A stretch of 64,000 nt of DNA. It comes from Photobacterium sanguinicancri. Lineage in GTDB: Bacteria > Pseudomonadota > Gammaproteobacteria > Enterobacterales > Vibrionaceae. The stretch is from positions 1,550,001-1,614,000 of the forward strand of contig NZ_AP024850.1 of assembly GCF_024346675.1 (NCBI RefSeq). Reading direction: 5' to 3'. A program made the position numbers and the translations under genes. The stretch's first letter is position 1; each line of letters opens with the position of its first letter. Positions 19,015 to 27,665 of the stretch are shown here, piece after piece. The notes beneath the pieces are model-generated. The model saw only the letters and a list, made by a program, of their open reading frames with translations, had not been told where the DNA came from and searched no databases.

Positions 19015-19552
19015 AGAAAGAGGCATCTTCACTATTGAACTTGCAATGATATTAGTTTTTGCATCTGGTTTATTTGTCATGCAAGTGAATAGCTCTATCT
19101 CAATTGCAAACAAAGGGAAATTGCAAAGGGTATCATACTCGTTAGCAACAATTTTATCAGAGAGAAAGCAGCTGTTTAATGATGAAGGTGATATGTGCAA
19201 AAATGAATCTAATTGCACTAATGCTATTAATATGATGCTTGATATAGCTAAATCATCTTTATCTAGAATGTCTGGTACATTTGATTCTAATAAATTAGGA
19301 ATCCAAGTTGAAGAACTAACTAAAGTAAACAATAAGGTTACTTATGTAAAAAAAACCAAAGGGCAGATAAAAGACTGTAATATTGTTGATATTAGTGGGT
19401 CGGGTCATTTGTTACCAAAAACATCTAACGATAGATATTTGCCGATTTACCAAGTTTCATTGTGTTATGAAACACCTTTTAATGTACTAGGTGTTGCTGA
19501 TAATGAAATGATGAATGTAGTTTCGTCATCAATTTCTTTTGCGAGGATATAG
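19007..19552 (+). CDS. tadF: TadF-like pseudopilin
   Basis: A second pseudopilin of 181 residues from GTG 19007. This start is chosen because AGGAG lies about 8 bases upstream and the leader then reads NKERGIFTIELAMILVF, with the expected Gly before the cleavage point and Glu at +5. An ATG at 18944 inside tadE would put the pilin-like helix too far from the N-terminus. Four cysteines in the periplasmic part suggest disulphides. It overlaps tadE by 8 bases. Confidence 0.85.
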   Translation: MNKERGIFTIELAMILVFASGLFVMQVNSSISIANKGKLQRVSYSLATILSERKQLFNDEGDMCKNESNCTNAINMMLDIAKSSLSRMSGTFDSNKLGIQVEELTKVNNKVTYVKKTKGQIKDCNIVDISGSGHLLPKTSNDRYLPIYQVSLCYETPFNVLGVADNEMMNVVSSSISFARI

Positions 19553-19553
19553 A

Positions 19554-20774
19554 ATGTATAATAGGCAAAAGGGTGCAGCTGCTGTGTTATTCATGTGTAT
19601 GCTTCCTGCAATGATTGGCTTCTTTGCTTTCACCTCACAGGTTGTTCAGCATTTACAATCAGATGCTAAGTTGATGGAAGCAACTGAGGTTGCAACATTA
19701 GCTTTAATCGCCACATCCACTGGGAAAAATAAACCTGATGATAGGCTTGCAGAGGCAATTGTCGATCGTTATATTCCGAATAATATAGATGGAATTGAAA
19801 TTAAAATCCAATCTGTAAAGTGTGACTATGATAATGGTTGTATGTCTCAGAATAAAGAGATATCACCATATAATGATTACACAGTTACTGCTAAATCAAA
19901 GCATAACTCATGGATTTCCTTTGGTAATATAGAGACATTAAAGCCTGAGTTTACAGTTTCTAGCTCTACTATAGCTCGAAAGTATCTTCCAAAACCTGTA
20001 GATATTTATTTTATTGTAGACATGAGTGAATCTATGGGTAGACCGTTTATGTCTGATCGTTCAAGAAAAAAAATTGATGTTGTTAAATCAACAATAAAAG
20101 CAATAACACAAGATCTTGAAAAATTTAATAAACATAGTAATGATAAGAGTAGAGTCGCATTTATTGGTTATAACCATTATAACGTTCAAAACGTAAATGG
20201 TGTTAATTACTTTACCGATCAAGTTGTTAATGACAATGCTTATGATACTGTCAGGGAGATGTTTGATGATAATAAAAAGTTATTCACTGACCATGGCTCA
20301 AACTCTAATTTTCATGATATAGACCTAACTGATGATTATGAACAGTTCAATAAAGAAATAAGCCCATTTATTGCAAAAGCTTATGGTTCAACACGCTCAT
20401 GGCAAGGCGTTATTCGTGCAGCACAGGTTACAGATTCTCAATCTGAATATAATGCAGAGCAGATAATTATTGTTATGTCTGATGGTTCAGATTCGAGTAC
20501 TGATAAGTTACCCAATACATTCTTAAAGTCTCTAGTCAAAAGGGGACTGTGTGAAAACATAGTCAGTAACCTTGAGGGTAAAGTAGATAGGCATGGTAAC
20601 AAACTTAATGTTATTTTTAGTGTGATTGGAATCGACTTTTATCTTGATGAAACTAAAAATGGTTTTTTCGACTGTGTTGGTAAAAATAACATTTATCAAG
20701 CTAAGCAGGGAGATGATGTATACAAATACATTATTAATTTATTGAGTGAAGAAACAGGAAGATTAAAACTATGA
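19554..20774 (+). CDS. tadG: TadG-like protein with von Willebrand factor A domain
   Basis: A 406-residue membrane-anchored protein of the Tad locus. The N-terminus (RQKGAAAVLFMCMLPAMIGF) has the TadG/Flp-like hydrophobic helix. From about residue 145 a vWA domain begins with DIYFIVDMSESMG, which carries the DxSxS metal-ion-dependent adhesion motif; a conserved Asp-Gly-Ser (MSDGSDSS) follows near 305. Such domains bind protein partners through a divalent metal ion. ATG 19554 follows GAGGA at good distance; an upstream TTG would overlap tadF. It overlaps the next gene by four bases. Confidence 0.87.
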   Translation: MYNRQKGAAAVLFMCMLPAMIGFFAFTSQVVQHLQSDAKLMEATEVATLALIATSTGKNKPDDRLAEAIVDRYIPNNIDGIEIKIQSVKCDYDNGCMSQNKEISPYNDYTVTAKSKHNSWISFGNIETLKPEFTVSSSTIARKYLPKPVDIYFIVDMSESMGRPFMSDRSRKKIDVVKSTIKAITQDLEKFNKHSNDKSRVAFIGYNHYNVQNVNGVNYFTDQVVNDNAYDTVREMFDDNKKLFTDHGSNSNFHDIDLTDDYEQFNKEISPFIAKAYGSTRSWQGVIRAAQVTDSQSEYNAEQIIIVMSDGSDSSTDKLPNTFLKSLVKRGLCENIVSNLEGKVDRHGNKLNVIFSVIGIDFYLDETKNGFFDCVGKNNIYQAKQGDDVYKYIINLLSEETGRLKL

Positions 20775-21346
20775 ATTTTTCAAACAAGTTGTGCTGTGTT
20801 TTTTTTGCATTAGGTTTTTTTCCAGTGCACGCCTCATGCATTGATGTTGATAATGCTTATAACCATACTGTTGCTGTAATTTCAAAGACAGAAGTAACTA
20901 CTCAAGTACGTGGTAATTTATTGAATAAAAATACCAAAGAAAAAATGCAAGTTTTATCTAGTGATAAGATTGTTAGCTCAGAAGCGCCATATTCTAATTC
21001 TTGCTTTTATAATGCTAATGATAAAATGCTTACTCTTATCTACGGATTTGATAGTGATAAGTTGTCTGTTAAGCACAAATCAAGTCTAAGAGATTATTTA
21101 GATAATGCAGGAAAGGTGACATCAATTGAGATTGAAGGTCATGCTGATTCAAGTGGTGATTCAAAATATAATGTTAAGCTTTCATCACGAAGGGCTAATA
21201 ATGTTGCTCAGTACATAAGAAATGAAATTGGTAAAAATGTTAAGATTTCAATGAAAGCATATGGTGAATCTCAACCGTCTTGCTCTGTTGAAATAAATAA
21301 AAGAAAGGGCTGTAATCGCCGTACAAGTTTGACAGTTTTGCATTGA
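20771..21346 (+). CDS. OmpA-like C-terminal domain protein of the Tad locus
   Basis: An exported protein of 191 residues with a signal peptide (VFFALGFFPVHA). The C-terminal 105 residues form an OmpA/MotB peptidoglycan-binding domain: YGFDSDKLS, then IEIEGHADSSGDSKYNVKLS, SRRA and YGESQPS, with RKGCNRRTSL at the end. Its N-terminal 70 residues are unrelated to OmpA barrels. Four-base overlap with tadG places it in the same unit. Anchoring the pilus machine to the cell wall is a plausible role, inferred from the domain and context. Confidence 0.85.
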   Translation: MNFSNKLCCVFFALGFFPVHASCIDVDNAYNHTVAVISKTEVTTQVRGNLLNKNTKEKMQVLSSDKIVSSEAPYSNSCFYNANDKMLTLIYGFDSDKLSVKHKSSLRDYLDNAGKVTSIEIEGHADSSGDSKYNVKLSSRRANNVAQYIRNEIGKNVKISMKAYGESQPSCSVEINKRKGCNRRTSLTVLH

Positions 21347-21353
21347 TGAGGAG

Positions 21354-22109
21354 TTGGTGATTGTTACTATGGTATGTAAACTATCTATTTTAAATAGAGC
21401 TATTACTTTCGTTTTTTTGTTACTTTTCAATTGCTTGTCTTTGGCTGGTAATGCTGTTGATTACAATGGCTCTGCTACTAAAGAAATTAAATTTAATAAG
21501 CTTCCTTTTTGGGATGAAAATGTAATTGATTCTGGTCCATTTGTTGTGGTGCAAAACACAAAGAATGGATATGTAATTGAATCTAGATTGTCATCTTTGA
21601 AATTAAATGAAAAGTATATAAATGCTCAAGCATATTATTCTAAGTTTATGTTACCATCGATTGACAATAACAAATATTTGAATAGCCTCAAATATAGCTA
21701 TGCATTTTTGTTAGAAATCCCAAAGGATAAATATGCTTTATTGACGATAGAGTCAACGCTTTGGTCCGAAAGCTACATTGGTATTATTGAGGCATTTAGT
21801 TTTAATGATGAAAATTATGATCGTATTGTTAAAGTAGACGAAAATCCTATTCGCTTAATTGGAAATGTTTTGCAAGAAGATGCAAAATATATAGCGGTTG
21901 TATATAACCCTATTGCTTATTCTTCTGAAGGTCATTTTTTTAGATTTGCGACAAGAGTTCGTTTTAGGCTTGATTTATACTCTTTGGCCACGTCTAAACT
22001 CAATAGACCTGAATGTGACGACTTTTATGATCAAAAGTTAGATTTATACTTGAGTGATAACTGTTATTTTAACGATATCGTAAGTACGTTTAGACGAGTC
22101 CTATTTTAG
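21354..22109 (+). CDS. Uncharacterised exported protein, last gene of the Tad unit
   Basis: I do not recognise this 251-residue protein. A signal peptide or anchor (ITFVFLLLFNCLSLAGNA) precedes a mature part rich in Asn, Tyr and Lys, with aromatic residues throughout; a Cys pair appears near the end. The start is uncertain: GAGGAG is directly followed by TTG (21354) and GTG (21357), while the ATG at 21369 lies about 15 bases beyond it. It begins 7 bases after the OmpA-like gene and the unit's terminator follows it, so it should be part of the Tad operon. Base composition matches the Tad genes. Confidence 0.75.
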   Translation: MVIVTMVCKLSILNRAITFVFLLLFNCLSLAGNAVDYNGSATKEIKFNKLPFWDENVIDSGPFVVVQNTKNGYVIESRLSSLKLNEKYINAQAYYSKFMLPSIDNNKYLNSLKYSYAFLLEIPKDKYALLTIESTLWSESYIGIIEAFSFNDENYDRIVKVDENPIRLIGNVLQEDAKYIAVVYNPIAYSSEGHFFRFATRVRFRLDLYSLATSKLNRPECDDFYDQKLDLYLSDNCYFNDIVSTFRRVLF

Positions 22110-22116
22110 TATTTAA

Positions 22117-22144
22117 AAACCACCCGATATATCGGGTGGTTTTC
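22117..22144. terminator. Bidirectional terminator at the end of the Tad unit
   Basis: A 12-base palindrome pair (aaccacccgata / tatcgggtggtt) is followed by Ts on the plus strand (ggtttt) and has As on its left that become Ts on the minus strand. It can end both the Tad unit and the convergent TerB-like gene. Confidence 0.88.
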
Positions 22145-22145
22145 A

Positions 22146-22595
22146 TTATATTTTTTTTGCCGCTAACTTCGCTTTAATAAACAAAGAGTGATCGATATAG
22201 ATAAGCTCGGCGACTTGTCTGATCACGGCTTCTTCTTGTGGGTCGATGACACCATCGGCGTACGCGACTTCCCACATTGCTTCAATTAAGGAGTAACGCT
22301 GCTCTGGCAAGAGTTCACGAAGCTTAGTTGTAAATTCATACAAGGACACAGACGCTTTGCTTTTAACCGTGGCCTCTTTGAGTAGACTGGCTGCTTCCGC
22401 TTCATTAATCTCCAGCAGCATGGTGAGCAAGTGTGCTTTTGCTTGTTCTTCACGAGGATCAATTTCGTGGTCAGCATTCGCGACTTCACACAACAACGAT
22501 GCCATAGCAAGGTGCATAGACGGGGTATCGACTGCACCACCATCTGTTCCCTCATGCATAACTTGGCGAAATAAAACACGTAACTGTTTGAACAT
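22146..22595 (-). CDS. TerB-family protein
   Basis: A 149-residue soluble helical protein of the TerB (tellurite resistance B) family. Two similar Asp-rich segments are visible, VANADHEIDPREEQ near residues 37-50 and VAYADGVIDPQEE near 108-120, which are the duplicated metal-binding motifs of the fold. TerB-type domains bind divalent metal; chromosomal single-copy members like this one have no settled function. No other ter genes accompany it here (the TerC-family gene at 56 kb is unlinked). It is convergent with the Tad unit and divergent from hrpA. Confidence 0.85.
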   Translation of the reverse strand: MFKQLRVLFRQVMHEGTDGGAVDTPSMHLAMASLLCEVANADHEIDPREEQAKAHLLTMLLEINEAEAASLLKEATVKSKASVSLYEFTTKLRELLPEQRYSLIEAMWEVAYADGVIDPQEEAVIRQVAELIYIDHSLFIKAKLAAKKI

Positions 22596-22850
22596 AGCAA
22601 TCTCTCTATTCTTTTAATTGTGTTGTGAGGTGAGCAAACGTCGTAGATGTAATCAGGTTAAGATGTCCTTTTTTGCACTCCGTCACAAGCTTAACTTTCA
22701 TTTTTCATAATAGTTGCATGGTTATCGGACATCAAAATTTCCAGATAAATCCCTTACGTTGAAGGTAATTGTTCGTGAAGATGAACAGACCTTTGCTCAA
22801 ATGTGGTAGAATCGCGCCAGTTTTTTTCGTGTTCAGAATCAGGAAATCCC

Positions 22851-25800
22851 TTGAGTCAGGATAACAACACCTCTTCAAGCGTTTTAAATAATGAAAAAAC
22901 GCTAAAAGCGGCGATCAAAGATTGCATGATGCGCGACCGTTTCCGTCTACAGAAACGTATCCAAGGCGCGGCCAGAATTAAAAATGAAAAAGCCAAGCAT
23001 ACCGTTTTTGATGAGATCGCTCTCGATATAGCCAAATCAATGCAAATTGTTCAGATGCGTCAAACGCAGCGTCCAACAATTTCATACCCAGAACTACTCC
23101 CTGTTAGTCAGAAAAAAGATGACATTGCAGAAGCCATTAAACATAACCAAGTGGTTATTGTGGCGGGTGAAACTGGTTCGGGTAAAACCACGCAGCTACC
23201 TAAAATCTGTTTAGAGTTAGGCCGTGGCGCATCAGGCATGATTGGTCATACTCAGCCTCGTCGACTTGCTGCACGTACTGTTGCCGCACGTATTGCAGAA
23301 GAACTCCAATGTGAGTTGGGCTCATACGTCGGTTATAAAGTTCGCTTTAACGATCAGGTGTCTGATCGTAGCCAAGTAAAACTAATGACCGATGGTATCT
23401 TGCTGGCAGAGATCCAAAACGATCGCTTCTTAAGCCAATACGACACCATCATTATCGATGAAGCGCATGAGCGTAGTCTGAATATCGATTTCATCATGGG
23501 TTACTTACGCGAATTGCTGCCTAAGCGCCCAGACTTGAAAGTGATCATCACGTCGGCAACCATCGATCCAGAACGTTTTTCTAAGCACTTTCTTGATGCG
23601 CCTATCATTGAAGTATCGGGTCGAACTTACCCTGTAGAAACACGTTACCGCCCAATTACTGAAGATGGCGATGATACAGATCGTGATCAGCTTCAGGCTA
23701 TTTTTGATGCGGTTGATGAACTGTGCGATGAAGGGCTAGGGGACATCCTGATCTTCATGAACGGTGAGCGTGAAATTCGTGATACCGCCGATGCGCTAGA
23801 AAAACGTAATCTGCGTGACACAGAAGTCTTGCCTTTGTATGCCCGTTTGTCTGCTAATGAGCAAAACCGTGTATTCCAATCGCATTCTGGCCGACGTATT
23901 GTTTTATCTACCAACGTGGCAGAAACATCGTTAACAGTACCGGGTATTAAGTACGTTATCGATCCGGGTACTGCGCGTATTAGCCGTTATAGTTACCGTA
24001 CTAAGGTACAGCGTCTTCCAATTGAAGCTATCTCGCAAGCGAGTGCGAATCAGCGTAAGGGTCGTTGTGGTCGTGTGCAGGAAGGTATCTGTATTCGTCT
24101 TTACTCGGAAGAAGATTTCTTATCTCGCCCTGAGTTTACCGACCCGGAAATTCTGCGTACGAATTTAGCGTCTGTTATTTTACAGATGACCGCGATTGGC
24201 TTGGGTGATATTCAAGCCTTCCCATTTGTTGAAGCGCCAGATAACCGCAATATCCAAGATGGTATTCGCCTGCTTGACGAACTGGGTGCAATCAATAATA
24301 AAGCGACCGATCCGCGTAAGCGTTTAACGCAACTGGGTCGTCAGTTAGCACGGCTGCCGATTGATCCACGTTTAGCGCGTATGGTGCTTGAAGCGCCAAA
24401 ACAAGGTGCGCTTCGTGAGGTAATGATCATCGCCTGTGCTTTATCTATTCAAGACCCGCGTGAGCGTCCGTCAGATAAGAAGCAAGCATCTGATGAGAAA
24501 CACAGCCGCTTTAATGACAAAGAATCTGATTTTATAAGTTATGTAAATCTATGGAATTACATACAAGAACAGCAGAAAGAATTATCGGGTAACCAGTTCC
24601 GTCGCCAGTGTAAAAAAGACTACCTGAACTACCTGCGTGTGCGTGAATGGCAAGATATTTACTACCAAGTATCTCAGGTAGTGAAAGAGCTTGATTTCAG
24701 AATTAACGAACAAGAAGCCAGCTACCAAGGTGTTCATACGGCACTACTGGCGGGTATGTTGTCGCACATTGGTTTGAAAGATCCTGAGAAAAATGAATAC
24801 CAAGGTGCTCGTAATGCACGCTTTAACATCTTCCCTGGCTCTGGGATTTTCAAGAAACAGCCAAAATGGGTGATGGTTGCTGAGTTGGTTGAAACCTCAC
24901 GTTTGTGGGGGCGTGTTGCAGCTAAAATTCAGCCTGAATGGCTTGAACCACTAGCACAACATTTGATCAAACGTAGCTACAGTGAACCTCATTGGGAAAA
25001 GAAACAAGCTGCTGTCTTTGCCTTTGAAAAAGTGATGCTTTACGGGATCCCTGTTGTTGGCAAACGTAAAGTGAATTACGGACGCATTGACGCACAAGTC
25101 TCTCGAGAGATTTTTACGCGTTCAGCGTTAGTCGAAGGTGATTGGGACACCAAGCACAAGTTTTTCCATCAAAACCGTAAACTATTACGTGAAGTAGAAG
25201 AACTTGAGCATAAATCCCGTCGTCGCGATATTTTAATTGATGATGATCAGCTGTTTGAATTCTACGATCAGCGTATTGAACACACGGTTGTTTCAGGTCG
25301 TCACTTTGATACGTGGTGGAAGGCGACTTCGAAAGAAAATAATGAGCTGCTTAACTTTGAACGAGAAATGTTGTTCAGAGGTGATGCAAGCCATGTTACA
25401 GATTTGGATTACCCGAACTTCTGGCATCAGGGCGGGCTAAAACTGAAGCTAAGCTACCAGTTTGAACCGGGTGAAGATAACGACGGTGTGACAGTTCACA
25501 TTCCATTGCCTATCTTAAACCAAGTTGAGCCTGACGGCTTTGACTGGCAGATCCCAGGTCTACGCCCAGAGCTTGTGATTGCATTGATTAAGTCGTTACC
25601 TAAGCCAATCCGTCGCAGCTTCGTACCAGCACCAAACTACGCTGATGCGTTTTTATCTCGTGTAGAAGCGCAGTCAATGCCACTACTTGATGCGCTTGAG
25701 AAAGAGCTGAAACGCATGACGGGCGTGACAGTACTGCGTGAAGACTGGAAACCAGAGCAAGTACCTGATCACTTGAAGATTACGTACCGCAGTGTTGATC

Positions 25801-26765
25801 ACCGCAACCGTAAGCTAAAAGAAAGCAAAGATTTATTTGGATTGAAAGAAAGCCTGAAAGATAAGGTGCAAGAAACCTTATCGCAAGTCGCAGATGATGA
25901 CATCGAGCAAGAAGGCTTAAAAACGTGGAGCTTTGGTGCACTGCCTGAACGTTATCAGCAAAAACGTGGCGGCTTTGAAGTGAAAGCTTTCCCTGCGTTG
26001 GTGGATAATAAAGATTCTGTCGGTATCAAGTTGTTTGAAACACAAGAAGAACAGCAAACGGTGATGCAGCAAGGTCTACGCCGTTTAGTCTTACTGAACG
26101 TGCCATCGCCGATTAAATACTTACATGCGAACTTGCCGAATAAGTCAAAGTTAGGTTTGTACTTTAACCCATACGGTCGGGTGTTAGATTTGATTGATGA
26201 CTGTATCGCTTGTGGTATTGATAAGCTGTTAGAGCAGCAAGGTGGACTTGTTTGGGAGCCAGAGAAATTTGAAGCAACCAAAGAATTCATTCGCGCTGAA
26301 CTTGGTGACACGGTTGTTGATGTGGCGAAGCAAGTGGAAGAAATTCTAACCATGGCTTTCTCTATCAATAAGCGCTTAAAAGGCCGTGTTGATCTGACGA
26401 TGGCGTTTGCCTTATCTGATATCAAAGCACAAATTGATGGCTTGATCTTCAAAGGTTTTGCAACTGAATGTGGTTGGAAACGTCTGCCTGATATTCTTCG
26501 TTACATGCGTGCGATTGAACGCCGCATGGAGAAGTTGCCGATTGATCCAAACAAAGACCGCGTTCATATCCTGAAAATTGATTCGGTAGTGAGCGATTAC
26601 AAAGAACTCTTGAACAAGATACCGAAAGGGCAGCCAGTGCCTGATCAGGTCAAAGAGATCCGCTGGATGATAGAAGAACTGCGTGTGAGTTACTTTGCTC
26701 AGCAGTTAGGGACACCATACCCAGTTTCTGATAAGCGTGTACGTAACGCAATTAACGAGTGTTAA
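22851..26765 (+). CDS. hrpA: ATP-dependent RNA helicase HrpA
   Basis: A large DEAH-box helicase; E. coli HrpA acts on mRNA and rescues stalled or collided ribosomes. From TTG 22851 the product has 1304 residues, close to the E. coli length. I prefer this start to GTG 22803 because AGGAAA lies just upstream and because bases 22807-22812 (tagaat) look like a -10 box. Motifs: AGETGSGKTT near 105, DEAHER near 203, SATID, NVAETSLTVPG and QRKGRCGR. The long C-terminal part includes the HrpA-specific domain (YPNFWHQGGLKLKLSY). It stands alone and ends at a terminator. Confidence 0.95.
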   Translation: MSQDNNTSSSVLNNEKTLKAAIKDCMMRDRFRLQKRIQGAARIKNEKAKHTVFDEIALDIAKSMQIVQMRQTQRPTISYPELLPVSQKKDDIAEAIKHNQVVIVAGETGSGKTTQLPKICLELGRGASGMIGHTQPRRLAARTVAARIAEELQCELGSYVGYKVRFNDQVSDRSQVKLMTDGILLAEIQNDRFLSQYDTIIIDEAHERSLNIDFIMGYLRELLPKRPDLKVIITSATIDPERFSKHFLDAPIIEVSGRTYPVETRYRPITEDGDDTDRDQLQAIFDAVDELCDEGLGDILIFMNGEREIRDTADALEKRNLRDTEVLPLYARLSANEQNRVFQSHSGRRIVLSTNVAETSLTVPGIKYVIDPGTARISRYSYRTKVQRLPIEAISQASANQRKGRCGRVQEGICIRLYSEEDFLSRPEFTDPEILRTNLASVILQMTAIGLGDIQAFPFVEAPDNRNIQDGIRLLDELGAINNKATDPRKRLTQLGRQLARLPIDPRLARMVLEAPKQGALREVMIIACALSIQDPRERPSDKKQASDEKHSRFNDKESDFISYVNLWNYIQEQQKELSGNQFRRQCKKDYLNYLRVREWQDIYYQVSQVVKELDFRINEQEASYQGVHTALLAGMLSHIGLKDPEKNEYQGARNARFNIFPGSGIFKKQPKWVMVAELVETSRLWGRVAAKIQPEWLEPLAQHLIKRSYSEPHWEKKQAAVFAFEKVMLYGIPVVGKRKVNYGRIDAQVSREIFTRSALVEGDWDTKHKFFHQNRKLLREVEELEHKSRRRDILIDDDQLFEFYDQRIEHTVVSGRHFDTWWKATSKENNELLNFEREMLFRGDASHVTDLDYPNFWHQGGLKLKLSYQFEPGEDNDGVTVHIPLPILNQVEPDGFDWQIPGLRPELVIALIKSLPKPIRRSFVPAPNYADAFLSRVEAQSMPLLDALEKELKRMTGVTVLREDWKPEQVPDHLKITYRSVDHRNRKLKESKDLFGLKESLKDKVQETLSQVADDDIEQEGLKTWSFGALPERYQQKRGGFEVKAFPALVDNKDSVGIKLFETQEEQQTVMQQGLRRLVLLNVPSPIKYLHANLPNKSKLGLYFNPYGRVLDLIDDCIACGIDKLLEQQGGLVWEPEKFEATKEFIRAELGDTVVDVAKQVEEILTMAFSINKRLKGRVDLTMAFALSDIKAQIDGLIFKGFATECGWKRLPDILRYMRAIERRMEKLPIDPNKDRVHILKIDSVVSDYKELLNKIPKGQPVPDQVKEIRWMIEELRVSYFAQQLGTPYPVSDKRVRNAINEC

Positions 26766-26796
26766 TGCGAAGCTAAAACGCGGGCAATAAAATAAG

Positions 26797-26832
26797 AACC
26801 GAAACCTTAGTAATGAGGCTTCGGTTTTTTTA
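26797..26832 (+). terminator. Terminator after hrpA
   Basis: An 11-bp stem with one mismatch (aaccgaaacct / aggcttcggtt) and a 7-nt loop is followed by a run of seven Ts interrupted only by the stem end. It lies 31 bases after the hrpA stop codon. Confidence 0.85.
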
Positions 26833-26945
26833 TGGGTTAAGATTGATCGCTCGTTCATCTGTGCAATGAACAAGTCTGTAATAACATTTTAGTGTTAGCC
26901 TAGTTTCAGATAATAGCTGCGGCACGCATGCTGCTTGATATACTA

Positions 26946-26969
26946 AAAGTGATAGAATAGTATCACTTT
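26946..26969. promoter_or_regulatory. Palindromic operator of the toxin-antitoxin pair
   Basis: A perfect 9-bp inverted repeat (aaagtgata / tatcacttt) with a 6-base spacer lies 24 bases upstream of the antitoxin start. The spacer and left arm contain tagaat (26953-26958), which resembles a -10 box. Binding of the antitoxin here would cover the promoter, the usual way such pairs repress themselves. The autoregulation is inferred. Confidence 0.65.
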
Positions 26970-26992
26970 AGAATTCTTTTGGAGCAGCTCTT

Positions 26993-27250
26993 ATGAAAGT
27001 AGAACTAGTCACCTCGCTGAAGCGTCAAGCAACTAAGATCCTCTCCGAGCTCCACGACACTAAAGAGCCAGTATTAATTACCGAACACGGTAAACCATCT
27101 GCATATTTAGTCGATGTGGATGATTACGAGTTTATGCAAAACCGTTTGGCAATTCTTGAGGGTATTGCGCGAGGGGAACGTGCGTTAGCAGACGGTAAAG
27201 TTGTTACTCACGAAGAAGCCAAGGACAAAATGTCAAAATGGCTGAATTAA
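26993..27250 (+). CDS. Antitoxin, Phd/YefM family
   Basis: The neutralising partner of the downstream toxin and probable repressor of the pair. The 85-residue product has the Phd/YefM N-terminal fold, with VTSLKRQATKILSELHDTKE and then EPVLITEHGKPSAYLVDVDDYE, and a C-terminal helix that would wrap the toxin. GGAG lies 9 bases before the ATG. It overlaps the toxin gene by 13 bases, the normal arrangement for coupled translation. A palindromic site upstream is the likely operator. Confidence 0.92.
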   Translation: MKVELVTSLKRQATKILSELHDTKEPVLITEHGKPSAYLVDVDDYEFMQNRLAILEGIARGERALADGKVVTHEEAKDKMSKWLN

Positions 27251-27540
27251 TCTGGACTGAACCAGCGTTATCCGATCTCAATGATATAGCTGAATACATC
27301 GCACTTGAAAACGTCGTAGCTGCAAAACAATTGGTTCAAACGATCTTCTCTAAAGTTGAGCGTCTAGAGGCTTTTCCTGAGTCTGGGCGTATTCCACCTG
27401 AACTAGAATATCTAAATTACCGTGAAGTTGTCGTTAATCCATGCCGTATTTTCTATAAGCAAGGCGGTGACAAAGTATTTATTCTGTTTGTTATGCGCGT
27501 AGAAAGAGATTTGCGAAAGTTCCTGTTGAGTAAGCAATGA
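27238..27540 (+). CDS. Toxin, RelE/ParE superfamily
   Basis: A 100-residue toxin that overlaps the antitoxin gene. Its sequence has the ParE/RelE pattern: WTEPALSDLNDIAEYIALEN near the N-terminus, then a helix, PESGRIPPELEYLNYREVVV in the middle strands and FYKQGGDKVFILFVMRVERD. The Asp-Leu-Asp-Ile-Ala-Glu-Tyr-Ile helix is more ParE-like (gyrase inhibitor) than RelE-like (ribosome-dependent RNase), but the target cannot be settled from sequence alone. The pair sits between hrpA and gsk, each with its own terminator, as a self-contained insertion. Confidence 0.9.
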   Translation: MAELIWTEPALSDLNDIAEYIALENVVAAKQLVQTIFSKVERLEAFPESGRIPPELEYLNYREVVVNPCRIFYKQGGDKVFILFVMRVERDLRKFLLSKQ

Positions 27541-27608
27541 TCTTTAGGACTGAGCGGCTATAAACTGTTCAATAGTTATGCGCAATGTGTGGCGTTTTGC
27601 TAATACAA

Positions 27609-27632
27609 AAAACGGAGCATGAGCTCCGTTTT
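27609..27632. terminator. Bidirectional terminator between toxin gene and gsk
   Basis: A perfect 10-bp stem (aaaacggagc / gctccgtttt) with a 4-nt loop carries T-rich ends on both strands and lies between the convergent toxin and gsk genes. Confidence 0.82.
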
Positions 27633-27665
27633 AAGTCTATTGATGATCTTGCTAAGATGCGGGGA

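Larger units (their letters stand above)
9666..22109. other. Tad/Flp pilus gene island (widespread colonization island type)
   Basis: This block holds a full Tad secretion set: peptidase, pilin, RcpC, secretin, small lipoprotein, TadZ, TadA, TadB, TadC, TadD, TadE, TadF, TadG, an OmpA-like protein and one unknown. From flp onward all genes are on the plus strand with overlaps or gaps of a few bases, and the unit ends at a strong terminator. The block is clearly more AT-rich than its surroundings; as one hand-counted example, bases 13861-13920 have 19 of 60 G+C against 35 of 60 at 23221-23280. No integrase, tRNA or direct repeat marks the borders. Confidence 0.85.

Noticed and set aside
22146..22595. 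Tellurite resistance operon member
   Set aside because: The protein is TerB-like but no other ter gene is beside it, so resistance to tellurite is not claimed; the TerC-family gene at 56283 is an alx homologue under a manganese riboswitch.
27541..27608. Possible integron attC site after the toxin gene
   Set aside because: A short gtggcgttt stretch recalls vibrio repeats and toxin-antitoxin cassettes are common in integrons, but there is no matching pair of R sites nor a second cassette.
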